In this document: positions 9,188 to 18,347 of the stretch, one piece after another | How positions within the stretch are numbered: position 1 is the first letter of the stretch | Layout of the letters: each line of letters opens with the position of its first letter | Assembly (NCBI RefSeq): GCF_042747725.1 | Contig: NZ_JBHZGO010000105.1 | Span: forward strand, 1-64,000 | Direction of reading: 5' to 3' | DNA length: 64,000 nucleotides | Source of the DNA: FACHB-T130 sp042747725 | Lineage (GTDB): Bacteria > Cyanobacteriota > Cyanobacteriia > Cyanobacteriales > FACHB-T130 | Made by a program: the position numbers and the translations under genes | Notes under the pieces: model-generated | The model's input: only the letters and a program-made list of their open reading frames with translations | Databases searched by the model: none | Told to the model about the DNA's origin: nothing

Positions 9188-11446
9188 TCATCCTATTGAA
9201 AGGATTCGCGCCTCGAAGAACGCCCAGATCGTGACGATCGCTCCCAGGAGGAAGTGAGCCACCCCAACGGCCCGACCCTGAATGATGCTCAGAGCGCGAG
9301 GCTGAATAGAAGGGGCAACCTTCAACTTATTGTGAGCCCAAACAATCGACTCAATCAACTCCTGCCAGTAGCCACGACCGCTGAATAGGAACATCAGGCT
9401 GAAGGCCCACACAAAGTGAGCGCCCAGGAACAGCAGACCGTAGGCTGAGAGGGCTGTACCGTAAGACTGAATCACTTGAGCAGCTTGTGCCCATTGAAAA
9501 TCACGCAACCAGCCATTGATGGTGATGGCACTCATCGCAAAGTTGCCTGCGGTGATATGGTCCACCGTGCCATCAGTATTGACTGTGCCCCACACATCGG
9601 ATTGCATTTTCCAGCTGAAGTGGTAAACCGCGATCGCAATAGTGTTGAACATCCAGAACAGACCCAAGAACACATGGTCCCAACCAGAAACTTGGCAGGT
9701 ACCGCCACGACCGGGGCCGTCACAAGGGAAGCGGAAGCCCAGATTCATCTTGTCTGGAATCAGACGAGAGCTACGGGCAAACAAGAAGCCTTTCAGCAGA
9801 ATCAGAACGGTGACGTGAATTTGGAAAGCGTGAATATGGTGGATCATGAAGTCCGCCGTACCCAGCGCGATTGGCATCATCGCCACTTTGCCGCCTACAG
9901 CAACGATACCGCCACCGAAGGCATAGCTTACTGGTTCTAGCGCGTTAGGTGCTGTGCCACCAGGAGCCAGAGTGTGCAGGTTTTGCACCCACTGAGCAAA
10001 CACCGGCTGCAACTGAATCGCCGTATCCGAGAACATATCTTGGGGGCGACCCAAAGCACTCATCGTGTCGTTGTGGATGTACAAGCCAAAGCTGTGGAAG
10101 CCCAGGAAGATACAAACCCAGTTGAGGTGGGAAATAATTGCATCCCGGTGACGAATCACCCGATCCAGCACGTTGTTCTGGTTCACCACCGGATCGTAAT
10201 CCCGCACCATGAAGATGGTAGCGTGAGCCGCTCCGCCAACGATACAGAATGCCCCAATCCACATGTGGTGGGTGAATATGGACAACTGAGTCGCGTAGTC
10301 AGTGGCAAGGTACGGATACGGAGGCATCGCGTACATATGGTGAGCCACGATGATGGTCACAGAACCCAGCATGGCAAGGTTGGTTCCCAACTGCGCGTGC
10401 CAGGATGTGGTCATGTTTTCATAGAGACCCTTATGACCGTCACCCGTGAAGGGACCTTTGTGGTTCTCTAGAATTTCCTTAATGCTGTGACCAATCCCCC
10501 AGTTCGTCCGATACATATGACCGGCGATCAGGAAGAGTACTGCCAAGGCTAGGTGATGGTGTGCCGTATCTGACAGCCACAATCCGCCCGTCTGGGGATT
10601 TAAACCGCCTTTGAACGTCAGGAAGTCAGCATACTGGCCCCAATTCAAAGTCCAGAATGGCGTCAACCCTTGGTTAAAGCTGGGATACAGTTGGGCCATC
10701 AAGTCACGGTTCAAGATGAACTCGTGAGGCAGCGGAATATCTTTGATGGCGACTCCCGCATCCAGCAGCTTGTTGGTGGGCAGTGCCACATGAATTTGGT
10801 GAGCGGCCCAAGACAAGCACCCCAGACCCAGCAACCCAGCTAGGTGGTGGTTTAGCATCGACTCCACATTCTGGAACCATTCCAGTTTGGGAGCCCGCTT
10901 GTGATAGTGGAACCAGCCAGCAAACAGCATCAGAGCTGCTGCTACCAAGCCACCGATGGCAGTGCAGTACAGCTGGAATGTGTTTGTGAAGCCAGCTGCC
11001 CGCCAAACCTGGAACAAGCCGGAGGTGATTTGAATCCCGTGGAAGCCACCGCCCACATCGGCATTCAAAATATCTTGACCGACGATAGGCCAAACGACTT
11101 GAGCGCTAGGCTTGACGCCTAAAGGATTAGCTAGCCAAGCTTCGTAGTTTGAAAACTTAGCGCCATGAAAATACATACCGCTTAGCCAGATGAAGACCAC
11201 GGCTAAGTGACCAAAGTGCGCGGCAAAAATTTTCCGAGATACGTCTTCTAAGTCACTGGTATGACTATCGAAATCATGCGAGAGGGCGTGAAGGTTCCAA
11301 ATCCACGAGGTGGTTTTTGGACCTCTAGCAAGGGTGCGGTCAAAATGACCCGGCTGCGACCACTTCTCAAATGAAGTGGGCACTGGATCGTTATCGACGA
11401 CAACCCTTACTTTTTTCTCCTCTCGCTCCGGAGGACTGATTGTCAT
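9188..11446 (-). CDS. psaA: Photosystem I P700 apoprotein A1
   Basis: PsaA pairs with PsaB as the reaction-centre core of photosystem I. The frame is open further upstream, but the start is set at 11446 because the protein then begins MTISPPEREEKKVRVVV as in other cyanobacteria, has 752 residues (family 750-755), and is preceded by GAGGAG about eight bases before the ATG. The Fx loop FPCDGPGRGGTCQVSGWDHV lies near residue 580. Chlorophyll-binding histidines recur through the eleven membrane helices. It is first in the operon with psaB. The long untranslated stretch upstream is the likely site of light-responsive control. Confidence 0.99.
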   Translation of the reverse strand: MTISPPEREEKKVRVVVDNDPVPTSFEKWSQPGHFDRTLARGPKTTSWIWNLHALSHDFDSHTSDLEDVSRKIFAAHFGHLAVVFIWLSGMYFHGAKFSNYEAWLANPLGVKPSAQVVWPIVGQDILNADVGGGFHGIQITSGLFQVWRAAGFTNTFQLYCTAIGGLVAAALMLFAGWFHYHKRAPKLEWFQNVESMLNHHLAGLLGLGCLSWAAHQIHVALPTNKLLDAGVAIKDIPLPHEFILNRDLMAQLYPSFNQGLTPFWTLNWGQYADFLTFKGGLNPQTGGLWLSDTAHHHLALAVLFLIAGHMYRTNWGIGHSIKEILENHKGPFTGDGHKGLYENMTTSWHAQLGTNLAMLGSVTIIVAHHMYAMPPYPYLATDYATQLSIFTHHMWIGAFCIVGGAAHATIFMVRDYDPVVNQNNVLDRVIRHRDAIISHLNWVCIFLGFHSFGLYIHNDTMSALGRPQDMFSDTAIQLQPVFAQWVQNLHTLAPGGTAPNALEPVSYAFGGGIVAVGGKVAMMPIALGTADFMIHHIHAFQIHVTVLILLKGFLFARSSRLIPDKMNLGFRFPCDGPGRGGTCQVSGWDHVFLGLFWMFNTIAIAVYHFSWKMQSDVWGTVNTDGTVDHITAGNFAMSAITINGWLRDFQWAQAAQVIQSYGTALSAYGLLFLGAHFVWAFSLMFLFSGRGYWQELIESIVWAHNKLKVAPSIQPRALSIIQGRAVGVAHFLLGAIVTIWAFFEARILSIG

Positions 11447-11906
11447 GAGGACTCTCCTCTCTCTAGACAAGGAACGAGTTCTGTCCCATTGAAAATTGAT
11501 TTTAATGGGTAGGAAAGCTGGCTCTTGAAGAACTACTTTCCCCAATTTATGGAATACCCGTTTTAAAGGGTTCGCTGAGAGGGAAGGGTTGCAAAACCAC
11601 ACCCTCTATCTTTGTAGATAATAGGACTAGGTTTACTGGGTATTTCGAGCCACTTAACAATAATTCAAATTTGGTCAAGTATTGATGCAACTTAGCTTGC
11701 ACCCCCATATTTGGTGTTAAAAAGTCAAGAGGGATTAAATTTAGTTAATAAAACGCAACTATTAGCTCATTTAAAACCCGTGTCTTCTGGGTTGTCAGAG
11801 CCTGAAATTCATGGCATTTCGAGCGGGGTAGTTGATGCTTTTGGGCTATAGTTCCCTATGGACAGGTCTTGATCTTTAATGTTGGTCGCGGAAGGAGTAG
11901 GAGTGC
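11447..11906. promoter_or_regulatory. psaA leader and divergent promoter region
   Basis: These 460 bases separate psaA (minus) from the lipoprotein gene (plus). They are A/T-rich, hold no gene, and must contain the promoters of both. Reading toward psaA there are several TTGAC-like hexamers, but no single -35/-10 pair stands out. The size fits the long leaders usual for psaA in cyanobacteria. Confidence 0.45.
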
Positions 11907-13700
11907 GTGTTGGGCATGAATCGCCGGTGGAACCCTGTGAGAACGCTAGTTTCGTTGCTGATGGCAACTGTTTTGGTGGGGAGTTTAGTCGGTTGTGGCG
12001 ATCGCGCCCTGACGACGCCATCAGGTACCTCCAAACCCTCATCTTCCCTAGGTGGGCAAATCTCAGAGGTATCTCCCCCTGAGGTCATTCAACAGCTGCG
12101 CCCAGCTTTGGAGAGTTATCAGCCTCAAGTCGCCATCCTCAGTCCCCAAACTGATGAAGTTCTTCAAGCCACAACAGTGGCAGTGCGACTCCAAGTTCGG
12201 GATCTGCCAATCTTCAAAGACCCCCAACTCGGTCTTGGTCCGCATTTACACGTCATCCTCGACAACCAGCCTTACAAAGCCATTTATGACTTAGAACAGC
12301 CCCTAGTCTTTGAAGATTTAGCTCCCGGAACTCATACCCTGCGAGTCTTTGCCTCCCGTCCCTGGCATGAGAGCTTCAAAAACGAAGGCGCTTACGCCCA
12401 AACAACCTTTCACCTTTTCACCAAAACAACGGACAACAACCCCGATCCAGGGCAGCCCCTGTTGACCTATAGCCGCCCCACGGGCAGCTATGGAGCCGAG
12501 CCAATCATGCTTGACTTCTACCTGACTAACGCCCCCCTGCACTTGGTCGCCCAGTCCAATCCCGACGACGAAATTGCCGATTGGCGAGTTCGCGTCACCG
12601 TAAACGGTCAAAGCTTTGTCATGGACAGGTGGCAACCCCTTTATCTCAAAGGCTTTAACTCAGGGAAGAACTGGGTACAACTGGAATTTCTAGATGAACA
12701 GGGAAATCCAGTCACAAACGTCTTCAACAACACTGTGCGGCTGATTACCTACGAACCGAAAGGCAAAGATACCCTTGCCAAACTGGTACGAGGGGAACTC
12801 TCAGCGATCGCTGCTGGCCCGATTGTAAACCCCAACTACAGTGGGAAGACGCCAGTGCCGACTGCAACCCCTGAGCCATCTGTCACGCCGACACCCGAAC
12901 CGTTAGAGCCTCCTGTCGTTGAAGAAACACCAGCACCGCAGCTGGGTAAAGAAGAACCGACGCCCTCTGAAGTTGAGCCAGCAAAGCCATCTGAGGCACC
13001 CCCAGCGGCAAAGCAGTTAGAAAAACCCCAAGGCGGATTCTTCAATCGTTTCCGGCGTCCAGAGACTCCTGTTAGCCCACCGCCTGCACTGCCAGTGCCT
13101 GAGGCAGTTGAGGAGCCTTCTCCCTTACCCACACCCCCAGAAAACATTCCTAAACCAGGGACTTTACCAGAGATAACACCAAGTCCAGAAGCAAGTCCAG
13201 AAGTAGAAACGGCTCCATCTACACCCCCAGCGCCTCCAGCGGCAAAACAGTTAGAAAAACCCAAAGGCGGATTCTTCAATCGCTTCCGGCGTCCAGATGC
13301 AGGTGTTGCTACTCCTACGCCCAATTTACCGCCCACCTTACCGGAGATAGTCCCATCTCCAACGCCAGAAGAGCCGCAGTCAGCACCTTCTCAACCAGAG
13401 AGTTCACTACAACCACTGCCTTCGCCTCAGCCGACAGCTTCTGTAAAGCAGAAGACTGAACAGACAACCCAATCGGCTCAATCATCCCCAACCTCCGCTC
13501 AAGCAAAACCAAAAGTCGATTTCAATGACCTATTGATTCCTAAACCTGCTGCGGCTCCACCGCTGCGGATTATCCAAGCTCCATCTGAGCCAGATATCCC
13601 TAGCAGTTTCTTCCAAAAATCAAAACCAGCAGCACCCGAGCCAGAAGCTCCAGCCGAGGAAAATACAGAGGATGAGCTAGGGGAAGCCGCTACGCCTTAA
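11907..13700 (+). CDS. Pro-rich cyanobacterial lipoprotein with duplicated FFNRFRRP motif
   Basis: The 597-residue protein starts with a lipoprotein signal whose lipobox is LVGSLVGC (cysteine at about residue 31), so it is probably anchored to a membrane. Residues 60-290 form a globular region containing LGPHLHVILDNQPYKAIYDL and APGTHTLRVFASRPWHESFK, which resembles an extracellular Ig-like/FHA-type beta fold. The C-terminal half is low-complexity Pro/Ala/Glu sequence. Within it AAKQLEKPQGGFFNRFRRP occurs twice, about 75 residues apart, as a short linear motif. The start is GTG, with AAGGAG about nine bases upstream; an ATG nine bases later is an alternative. Homologous proteins in cyanobacteria have no assigned function. 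The duplicated motif could be a binding tag. Confidence 0.75.
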   Translation: MLGMNRRWNPVRTLVSLLMATVLVGSLVGCGDRALTTPSGTSKPSSSLGGQISEVSPPEVIQQLRPALESYQPQVAILSPQTDEVLQATTVAVRLQVRDLPIFKDPQLGLGPHLHVILDNQPYKAIYDLEQPLVFEDLAPGTHTLRVFASRPWHESFKNEGAYAQTTFHLFTKTTDNNPDPGQPLLTYSRPTGSYGAEPIMLDFYLTNAPLHLVAQSNPDDEIADWRVRVTVNGQSFVMDRWQPLYLKGFNSGKNWVQLEFLDEQGNPVTNVFNNTVRLITYEPKGKDTLAKLVRGELSAIAAGPIVNPNYSGKTPVPTATPEPSVTPTPEPLEPPVVEETPAPQLGKEEPTPSEVEPAKPSEAPPAAKQLEKPQGGFFNRFRRPETPVSPPPALPVPEAVEEPSPLPTPPENIPKPGTLPEITPSPEASPEVETAPSTPPAPPAAKQLEKPKGGFFNRFRRPDAGVATPTPNLPPTLPEIVPSPTPEEPQSAPSQPESSLQPLPSPQPTASVKQKTEQTTQSAQSSPTSAQAKPKVDFNDLLIPKPAAAPPLRIIQAPSEPDIPSSFFQKSKPAAPEPEAPAEENTEDELGEAATP

Positions 13701-13706
13701 CGCTCT

Positions 13707-13798
13707 CAGGACTTACGCAACATCACTACATCTGAGGGCAACCACAGGGGGATTGAACCCGAAAAAACGCTATATGTATAAGCTTTGCGTAAGTCCTG
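13707..13798. mobile_element. MITE, single-unit copy
   Basis: This 92-bp element has perfect 14-bp terminal inverted repeats (CAGGACTTACGCAA and TTGCGTAAGTCCTG) and carries no gene. GCTCT occurs directly on both sides (13702-13706 and 13799-13803), a possible 5-bp target duplication. The interior contains GGGCAACCACAGGGGGATTG and a run ending CGCTATATGTATAAGCTTTG. The same ends and interior occur in the larger copy at 54512-54756. It lies 38 bases before the start of the thioredoxin-NHL gene. Confidence 0.85.
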
Positions 13799-13836
13799 GC
13801 TCTGTTCCCATCGTGGTCAGTGAAAAAGGAGACATC

Positions 13837-15360
13837 ATGACGCCCCGTGTTAGAGCGCCAGAATTTCCTCAGAACCAAACCTGGTTGAATACAGATCGTC
13901 CCCTTTCCCTAAGGGAATTAAAAGGGCGAGTGGTAATTCTTGACTTTTGGACGTATTGCTGTATCAACTGCCTGCACGTCTTGCCAAAGTTGAAGTACCT
14001 GGAGCAGAAATACAAAAACAGCCTCACCGTGATTGGCGTCCACTCCGCCAAATTTGACAACGAAAAAGACGTGGAAAACATCCGTCAGGCAGTTTTGCGC
14101 TACGACATTGAGCATCCAGTCGTCGTTGATAGCAATTTTGCGATTTGGAGCCAGTATGCCGTCCGTGCATGGCCCACCTTGATGATGATTGACCCAGAAG
14201 GTTACGTCATCGGCTATGTATCTGGCGAAGGAAATCGGGATGTCGTAGACGAGCTGATTTTGCAGCTGATTCAACAACACAAAGAGCGAGGAACGATTAA
14301 TTTTCAAGAACTCAGCCTTACTTTAGAAAAACAGCGGCAACCACTGGCAACGCCGCTGGCTTTTCCCGGTAAAGTGTTAGCGGATGCAACAAGCGATCGC
14401 CTCTTCATCGCCGACTCCGGACATCACCGGATTATTGTCACTACCCTTGCCGGTAAAGTGCTACAGATCATTGGTACTGGCAAACAAGGCTTAACCGATG
14501 GTTTCTTCACAAACGCTCAGTTTTTTGCACCCCAAGGCATGACACTCGACGCAGAAAATGAAATTCTTTACGTTGCCGATACCGAAAATCATGCCCTGCG
14601 ACAGATTGACCTAAAGAGTCAAAAGGTAGAAACAATTGCCGGTACTGGCGAACAAAGCGATCGCATTCGTCCCTACAGAGGTACAGCACGAGAAACTCCG
14701 CTCAATTCCCCTTGGGATTTAGAAAAAGTAGGAAATCGCCTGTTTATCGCGATGGCGGGACCCCACCAAATCTGGGAAATGCAGATGGAAACTGGCATCG
14801 TTGGCACCTACGCAGGGATTGGTGCAGAATCATGCGTCGATGGAAATCTTGACGAATCTGCTTTTTCCCAACCCAGCGGCATTACCACCGACGGACAAGA
14901 GTTATACGTTGCTGACAGCGAAATTAGCTCAATTCGTGGCGTCGGACTGGGTGAAAAGGCTCAGGTGCGGACGGTATGCGGCAGTGGTGAGCTATTTGGG
15001 TTTGGAGATATTGATGGTGAAGGCTTTGAGGTGCGACTCCAGCATTGTTTAGGCGTTGAATACGCCCAAAATTACCTCTGGGTTGCTGATAGCTACAACC
15101 ACAAAATTAAGCGAGTTGACCCTAAGACTGGCATTTGTCAGACGGTTTTGGGGGATGGGACAGCAGGAAACCAAGATGGTCAAGGCACCAGCACCCGATT
15201 TTTTGAGCCATCAGGACTGAGTGCGATTGGTTCTCATTTGTACATTGCCGATACCAATAACCACGCTATCCGTCGTGTCGATGTCGCCACGCTGGAAGTA
15301 ACAACCTTGAAGTTTGCGGGGTTGTGTGCGCCAGACGTATGTATTCCTACCGCTGATTAA
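13837..15360 (+). CDS. Thioredoxin-like domain plus NHL repeats (NHLRC2-like)
   Basis: The 507-residue protein joins a thioredoxin/TlpA-like N-terminal domain (residues 1-145) to an NHL beta-propeller (about 180-500), the architecture of NHLRC2. The redox motif is FWTYCCINCLHVLP, containing CxxC. The cis-proline loop is in VRAWPTLMMIDPEG. The propeller repeats carry LYVADTENHALRQIDL and WVADSYNHKIKRVDP. The start is set at 13837 (MTPRVRAPEF), preceded by AAAAAGGAGA. The frame is open further back, but there it runs through the MITE at 13707-13798, so those codons are not native. There is no signal peptide, so it is probably cytosolic. The substrate is unknown. Confidence 0.85.
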   Translation: MTPRVRAPEFPQNQTWLNTDRPLSLRELKGRVVILDFWTYCCINCLHVLPKLKYLEQKYKNSLTVIGVHSAKFDNEKDVENIRQAVLRYDIEHPVVVDSNFAIWSQYAVRAWPTLMMIDPEGYVIGYVSGEGNRDVVDELILQLIQQHKERGTINFQELSLTLEKQRQPLATPLAFPGKVLADATSDRLFIADSGHHRIIVTTLAGKVLQIIGTGKQGLTDGFFTNAQFFAPQGMTLDAENEILYVADTENHALRQIDLKSQKVETIAGTGEQSDRIRPYRGTARETPLNSPWDLEKVGNRLFIAMAGPHQIWEMQMETGIVGTYAGIGAESCVDGNLDESAFSQPSGITTDGQELYVADSEISSIRGVGLGEKAQVRTVCGSGELFGFGDIDGEGFEVRLQHCLGVEYAQNYLWVADSYNHKIKRVDPKTGICQTVLGDGTAGNQDGQGTSTRFFEPSGLSAIGSHLYIADTNNHAIRRVDVATLEVTTLKFAGLCAPDVCIPTAD

Positions 15361-15525
15361 AATAAGCGGCAAGAAACTGGGTGCATCTTATTTAGATTTT
15401 GGATTTCTGATTTTGGATTGTAGAAGACTTGCGGCTCGCGCGTCTTGTCAGTAGCCACTTCCAGCAATTTATTTATGGCGACCTTACAGGTGAAATAGTA
15501 TTACACGACACTAGCGTGCCTCTAC

Positions 15526-16308
15526 TCAGTAATCTACAGCCCCAAGTACCTGTAAGACTCTCTCAATATTATCCAAATCCCCCACAATTCGTCGGACAGG
15601 TTCGGGCCAAACTCTAACAAGGGTGGGTGTAGCAGAGATATGATTTGACTCCGCCTGCTCTGGATGTTTGAAGATGTCAATCACTTTCAAAGTGTAAGGA
15701 TGACCGAGAGACTGCTCTAACAACTGATGCAAGCTTTGGAGAGTGTGTTCCGTGGCTCTATTATGACCGGAAACGAACAGGCGTAGGACGTACCCAGGAG
15801 TTGCAACTGGGCGGAATGAAGGCTGGAAACCCGTGCGTTCCAAGCGCACAATTAAATCGTGATTTTCCCAAAGTTGGGAAAATTGGTGACGATAAGTTTC
15901 TAATACAATGGGATCGCCTAATTCTGGGGGCCAAGGAGCAACTTGCCAGTTTTGCAAGTTGGGATTCTGGAAAATCCTATTCAGCAATGCCTGATGCCGT
16001 CGCACCGGCAGATAAACCTCAGCCGCAATCCGTAACTGCTGGGTGTAAGGATCGAGCCACCGATCGATCGTAGCGGTATACGCTGGCACTAAAAAATGGG
16101 GAGGTTCTGGTAATCCCAGCATTTCTTGAAGTCCAGCACACAGATGTAGGTGCCAGTGGCTCTGCTTATTGGGGTCAATGCAATAAATTAAGTCTCCCCC
16201 TGGCGTAAACAGGGCAATACCTTTAAAGAGCTGGGGGATGGAGAGAGGATCTTGAGTCAAGAAAAAGCGCCAAAATAATAAAAATGAAAGAAGAAACCCT
16301 TCTTCCAT
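15526..16308 (-). CDS. KaiB-like domain protein with extra N-terminal domain
   Basis: Residues about 168-258 form a KaiB-like thioredoxin-fold domain, with YVLRLFVSGHNRATEHTLQS, then LKVIDIFKHPEQAE and the ISATPTLVRVWPEPVRRIVG strand-turn typical of KaiB and of the SasA sensor domain. The N-terminal 160 residues (FKGIALFTPGGDLIYCIDP, then a DRWLDP segment) are conserved in cyanobacterial relatives but have no known function. The first codons (MEEGFLLSFLLFWRFF) come partly from the A/T repeat at 16306-16340. The native start may be a TTG near residue 18, just before TQDPLSIPQLFKG. It follows pilT after 30 bases. It may interact with the clock or sense a partner as SasA does; this is inference. 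Confidence 0.7.
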   Translation of the reverse strand: MEEGFLLSFLLFWRFFLTQDPLSIPQLFKGIALFTPGGDLIYCIDPNKQSHWHLHLCAGLQEMLGLPEPPHFLVPAYTATIDRWLDPYTQQLRIAAEVYLPVRRHQALLNRIFQNPNLQNWQVAPWPPELGDPIVLETYRHQFSQLWENHDLIVRLERTGFQPSFRPVATPGYVLRLFVSGHNRATEHTLQSLHQLLEQSLGHPYTLKVIDIFKHPEQAESNHISATPTLVRVWPEPVRRIVGDLDNIERVLQVLGAVDY

Positions 16309-16340
16309 TTTTAATTTTTAATTTTACATTTTTAATTGTT
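16306..16340. repeat. A/T repeat of the TTTTTAATT family
   Basis: Iterated TTTTTAATT blocks lie between pilT and the KaiB-like gene and supply the first codons of the latter. The same family is found at 20330-20360 and 40010-40036 (inside genes) and at 52310-52366. Confidence 0.7.
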
Positions 16341-17712
16341 ACACCCGACCTCGGAGAAACTGAGCCATCTCGTTCGGAGTGGGTGACATTTCCAGAGCAG
16401 TCTCTTCGGTGATTCGACCCTCATGGTAGAGTTCGAGGAGGGCTTTGTTCATCGTCATCATGCCGTCAAAACTGGAGCCTAGCATGATTCCCGTAATGTC
16501 TTCGTACTTACCCTCCTTGATGTAGTCCTTGATTGCTTCCGTATTGATCAGGATGTCGTGGAAAGCCGCACGCTTGCCATCGGTAGTTTTGCACAATCCT
16601 TGGGAAATGATTGCGACCAGAGATTCAGCGATCGCTATTTTCATCGAATGCTGCTCCTCTGCTGAGTAGAGGTTGAGAATCCGCTCAATCGTTTTCACAG
16701 CGCTATTGGTGTGCAGCGTCCCCATCACCAAGTGACCCGTTTGAGCCGCTTTGAGCGCAGTGTTGACAGTTTCTTTATCCCGCATTTCCCCGACCAGAAT
16801 CAAATCGGGATCTTCCCGCAACGCGGCTTTTAGGGCGTTGTCAAACTTCAAAGTGTTCAACCCCACTTCTCGGTGCTTAATCAGCGACTTGCGACTGGTA
16901 TGAACAAACTCAATCGGGTCTTCAATCGTGATGATGTGCTTCGCCATCTCCTTATTGATGTAGTCAATCATGGCAGCCATCGTGGTAGATTTACCCGACC
17001 CCGTGGGACCTGTGACCAAAACTAATCCCTTATGGTAATGGGAAATATCCTTGAACACCTCTGGCAACCGCAGCTGCTCCAAAGTCAGGATATTGTTCGG
17101 GATCAATCGCATCACCATTGATGGGCCGCGCATCGAACCAAACACATTGATCCGGGCGCGGGAGAATTCATACTGCGTAACGCCGTCAAAGTCTAAGCGC
17201 TCTTCAAATTCCCGAATCTGGGCGTCAGTCATCACCTCTCGCAACCAGCTCATGAATGTCGCTTCATCCGTCTGCGGATAATCGGTCATCTCCATGTCGC
17301 CCCGTTTGCGGTAGCGCGGAATTTCACCGACACCCGCATGAATGTCGGAAATTCCGTTTTCATGGGCTTTTACGACGATTTCCTTTAACGTGGGCTGTCC
17401 GGGACTAGGGCCTGCTCCCCTTGCAGGCGTCCGAGCCACCACAGTTGTTGCCGTTGCTGAGGTTGCCGAGGCAGCTGCGGCAGGGGATCGAACTCCTGTC
17501 CCAGCTGCTGGGGGAGCCGCTTTCGGTGGAGGAGGCAAAGCTGCCCCTGCATGGGGGGGAGGTGGCGCAGTCATCTGCATCGTTTGCATGGGCTGCTGCT
17601 GAGTAGAAAAGGTGGCAGCATCCCTACCAGGAGGTCGCATTCCTGGCGGGGGTGGGGGGGGAACGCGGGGTGGAGGCGGTGGTGACATGGGCGGACGCTG
17701 CGGTTCTGTCAT
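16339..17712 (-). CDS. pilT: Type IV pilus retraction ATPase, PilT family, with Pro-rich N-terminus
   Basis: The 457-residue protein is a GspE/PilT hexameric ATPase that would drive pilus retraction, or a pilus response to light, from the cytoplasmic membrane. The first 90 residues are a Pro/Ala linker not present in the canonical 345-residue PilT. The PAS-like N2 domain begins near residue 105 (LKEIVVKAHENGISDIHAG). Walker A is VTGPTGSGKSTTMAA (about 234-248), the Asp box contains ITIEDPIEFVH, Walker B is DLILVGEMRD and the His box is TGHLVMGTLHTN. This form corresponds to the second PilT paralogue (PilT2-like) of cyanobacteria rather than to the main PilT1, judging by its N-terminal extension. 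The subtype is inferred. Confidence 0.9.
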   Translation of the reverse strand: MTEPQRPPMSPPPPPRVPPPPPPGMRPPGRDAATFSTQQQPMQTMQMTAPPPPHAGAALPPPPKAAPPAAGTGVRSPAAAASATSATATTVVARTPARGAGPSPGQPTLKEIVVKAHENGISDIHAGVGEIPRYRKRGDMEMTDYPQTDEATFMSWLREVMTDAQIREFEERLDFDGVTQYEFSRARINVFGSMRGPSMVMRLIPNNILTLEQLRLPEVFKDISHYHKGLVLVTGPTGSGKSTTMAAMIDYINKEMAKHIITIEDPIEFVHTSRKSLIKHREVGLNTLKFDNALKAALREDPDLILVGEMRDKETVNTALKAAQTGHLVMGTLHTNSAVKTIERILNLYSAEEQHSMKIAIAESLVAIISQGLCKTTDGKRAAFHDILINTEAIKDYIKEGKYEDITGIMLGSSFDGMMTMNKALLELYHEGRITEETALEMSPTPNEMAQFLRGRV

Positions 17713-18347
17713 CTTTCAACTACCACTGATGGGAAATTTGTAGGAATCGTTACCAAAAAAGCTAAGGATAGCTCGCGAATACGTTCTTCTAAGGCACGAA
17801 GCGATTCGGTGGAACACTCCACAGCTTTTTTTTGGGGAGCGTTAAAAACTCCTATTGCTAGTTTTCCCAAAACTTTTGGTTCGCTAACATTCAGCGCCAA
17901 AAATTCTCTGACCGGCTCAAAACAGCAGCATCGGCAACTCAGCAGTCTGTTCGCGGTTTACCTGTTAAAGCTAGATGAGCTGAATTATGAGAACACCTGT
18001 TAAAAGTTATAAGATATGTTAAGCATACTGAGATCGACTTTGGTTGTTTCCCTCTGCCACTGGTTGGGCGGCAAAATTGCTCTATCGGTGGAAAAGACTG
18101 AAACCCAAAACCTCTTCAAATTTCTATCTTTTGGATGATGGTCGTTTTCTAGGGCAGTCTACTATAGAACATCAGGAAAAATTTCGCATCCATAAATGTT
18201 CGGGATTGACTGTAAATTTTGATTAAGAACGGCTCATCTAAAGAAAAGGATTAACTATACTGATTTTCACTTAGTCGATGCCTAGGGATCGATTAAAAGT
18301 CATTTTCTGCATATAAATTTGTTGTTTGACTATCTGGAGAAAGGATC
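17713..18347. other. 635-base intergenic region, no certain gene
   Basis: Two open frames of about 60 codons are visible. One on the minus strand (17709-17900, TTG start) overlaps the pilT ATG by an ATGA. The other is on the plus strand (18044-18226). Neither has a clear ribosome site or a recognised family. The region must hold the pilT promoter and that of the membrane protein at 18348. Confidence 0.4.

Noticed and set aside
7136..10471. Long open frames antisense to psaB and psaA (for example 7136-7618 and 9974-10471)
   Set aside because: They mirror the codon bias of the highly conserved psaA/psaB genes, lack ribosome sites and have no protein-like composition.
12836..13336. Minus-strand frame of 166 codons rich in Gly/Ser/Val
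   Set aside because: It is the antisense of the Pro-rich lipoprotein tail; the composition is explained by complementing Pro/Thr codons.
17709..17900. 63-codon frame overlapping the pilT start by ATGA
   Set aside because: The overlap is attractive, but the start is a TTG without a ribosome site and no family is recognised; left as part of the spacer.
18044..18226. 60-codon plus-strand frame (FYLLDDGRFLGQS)
   Set aside because: It reads like protein but has no ATG or ribosome site and no recognised family; too weak to list as a gene.
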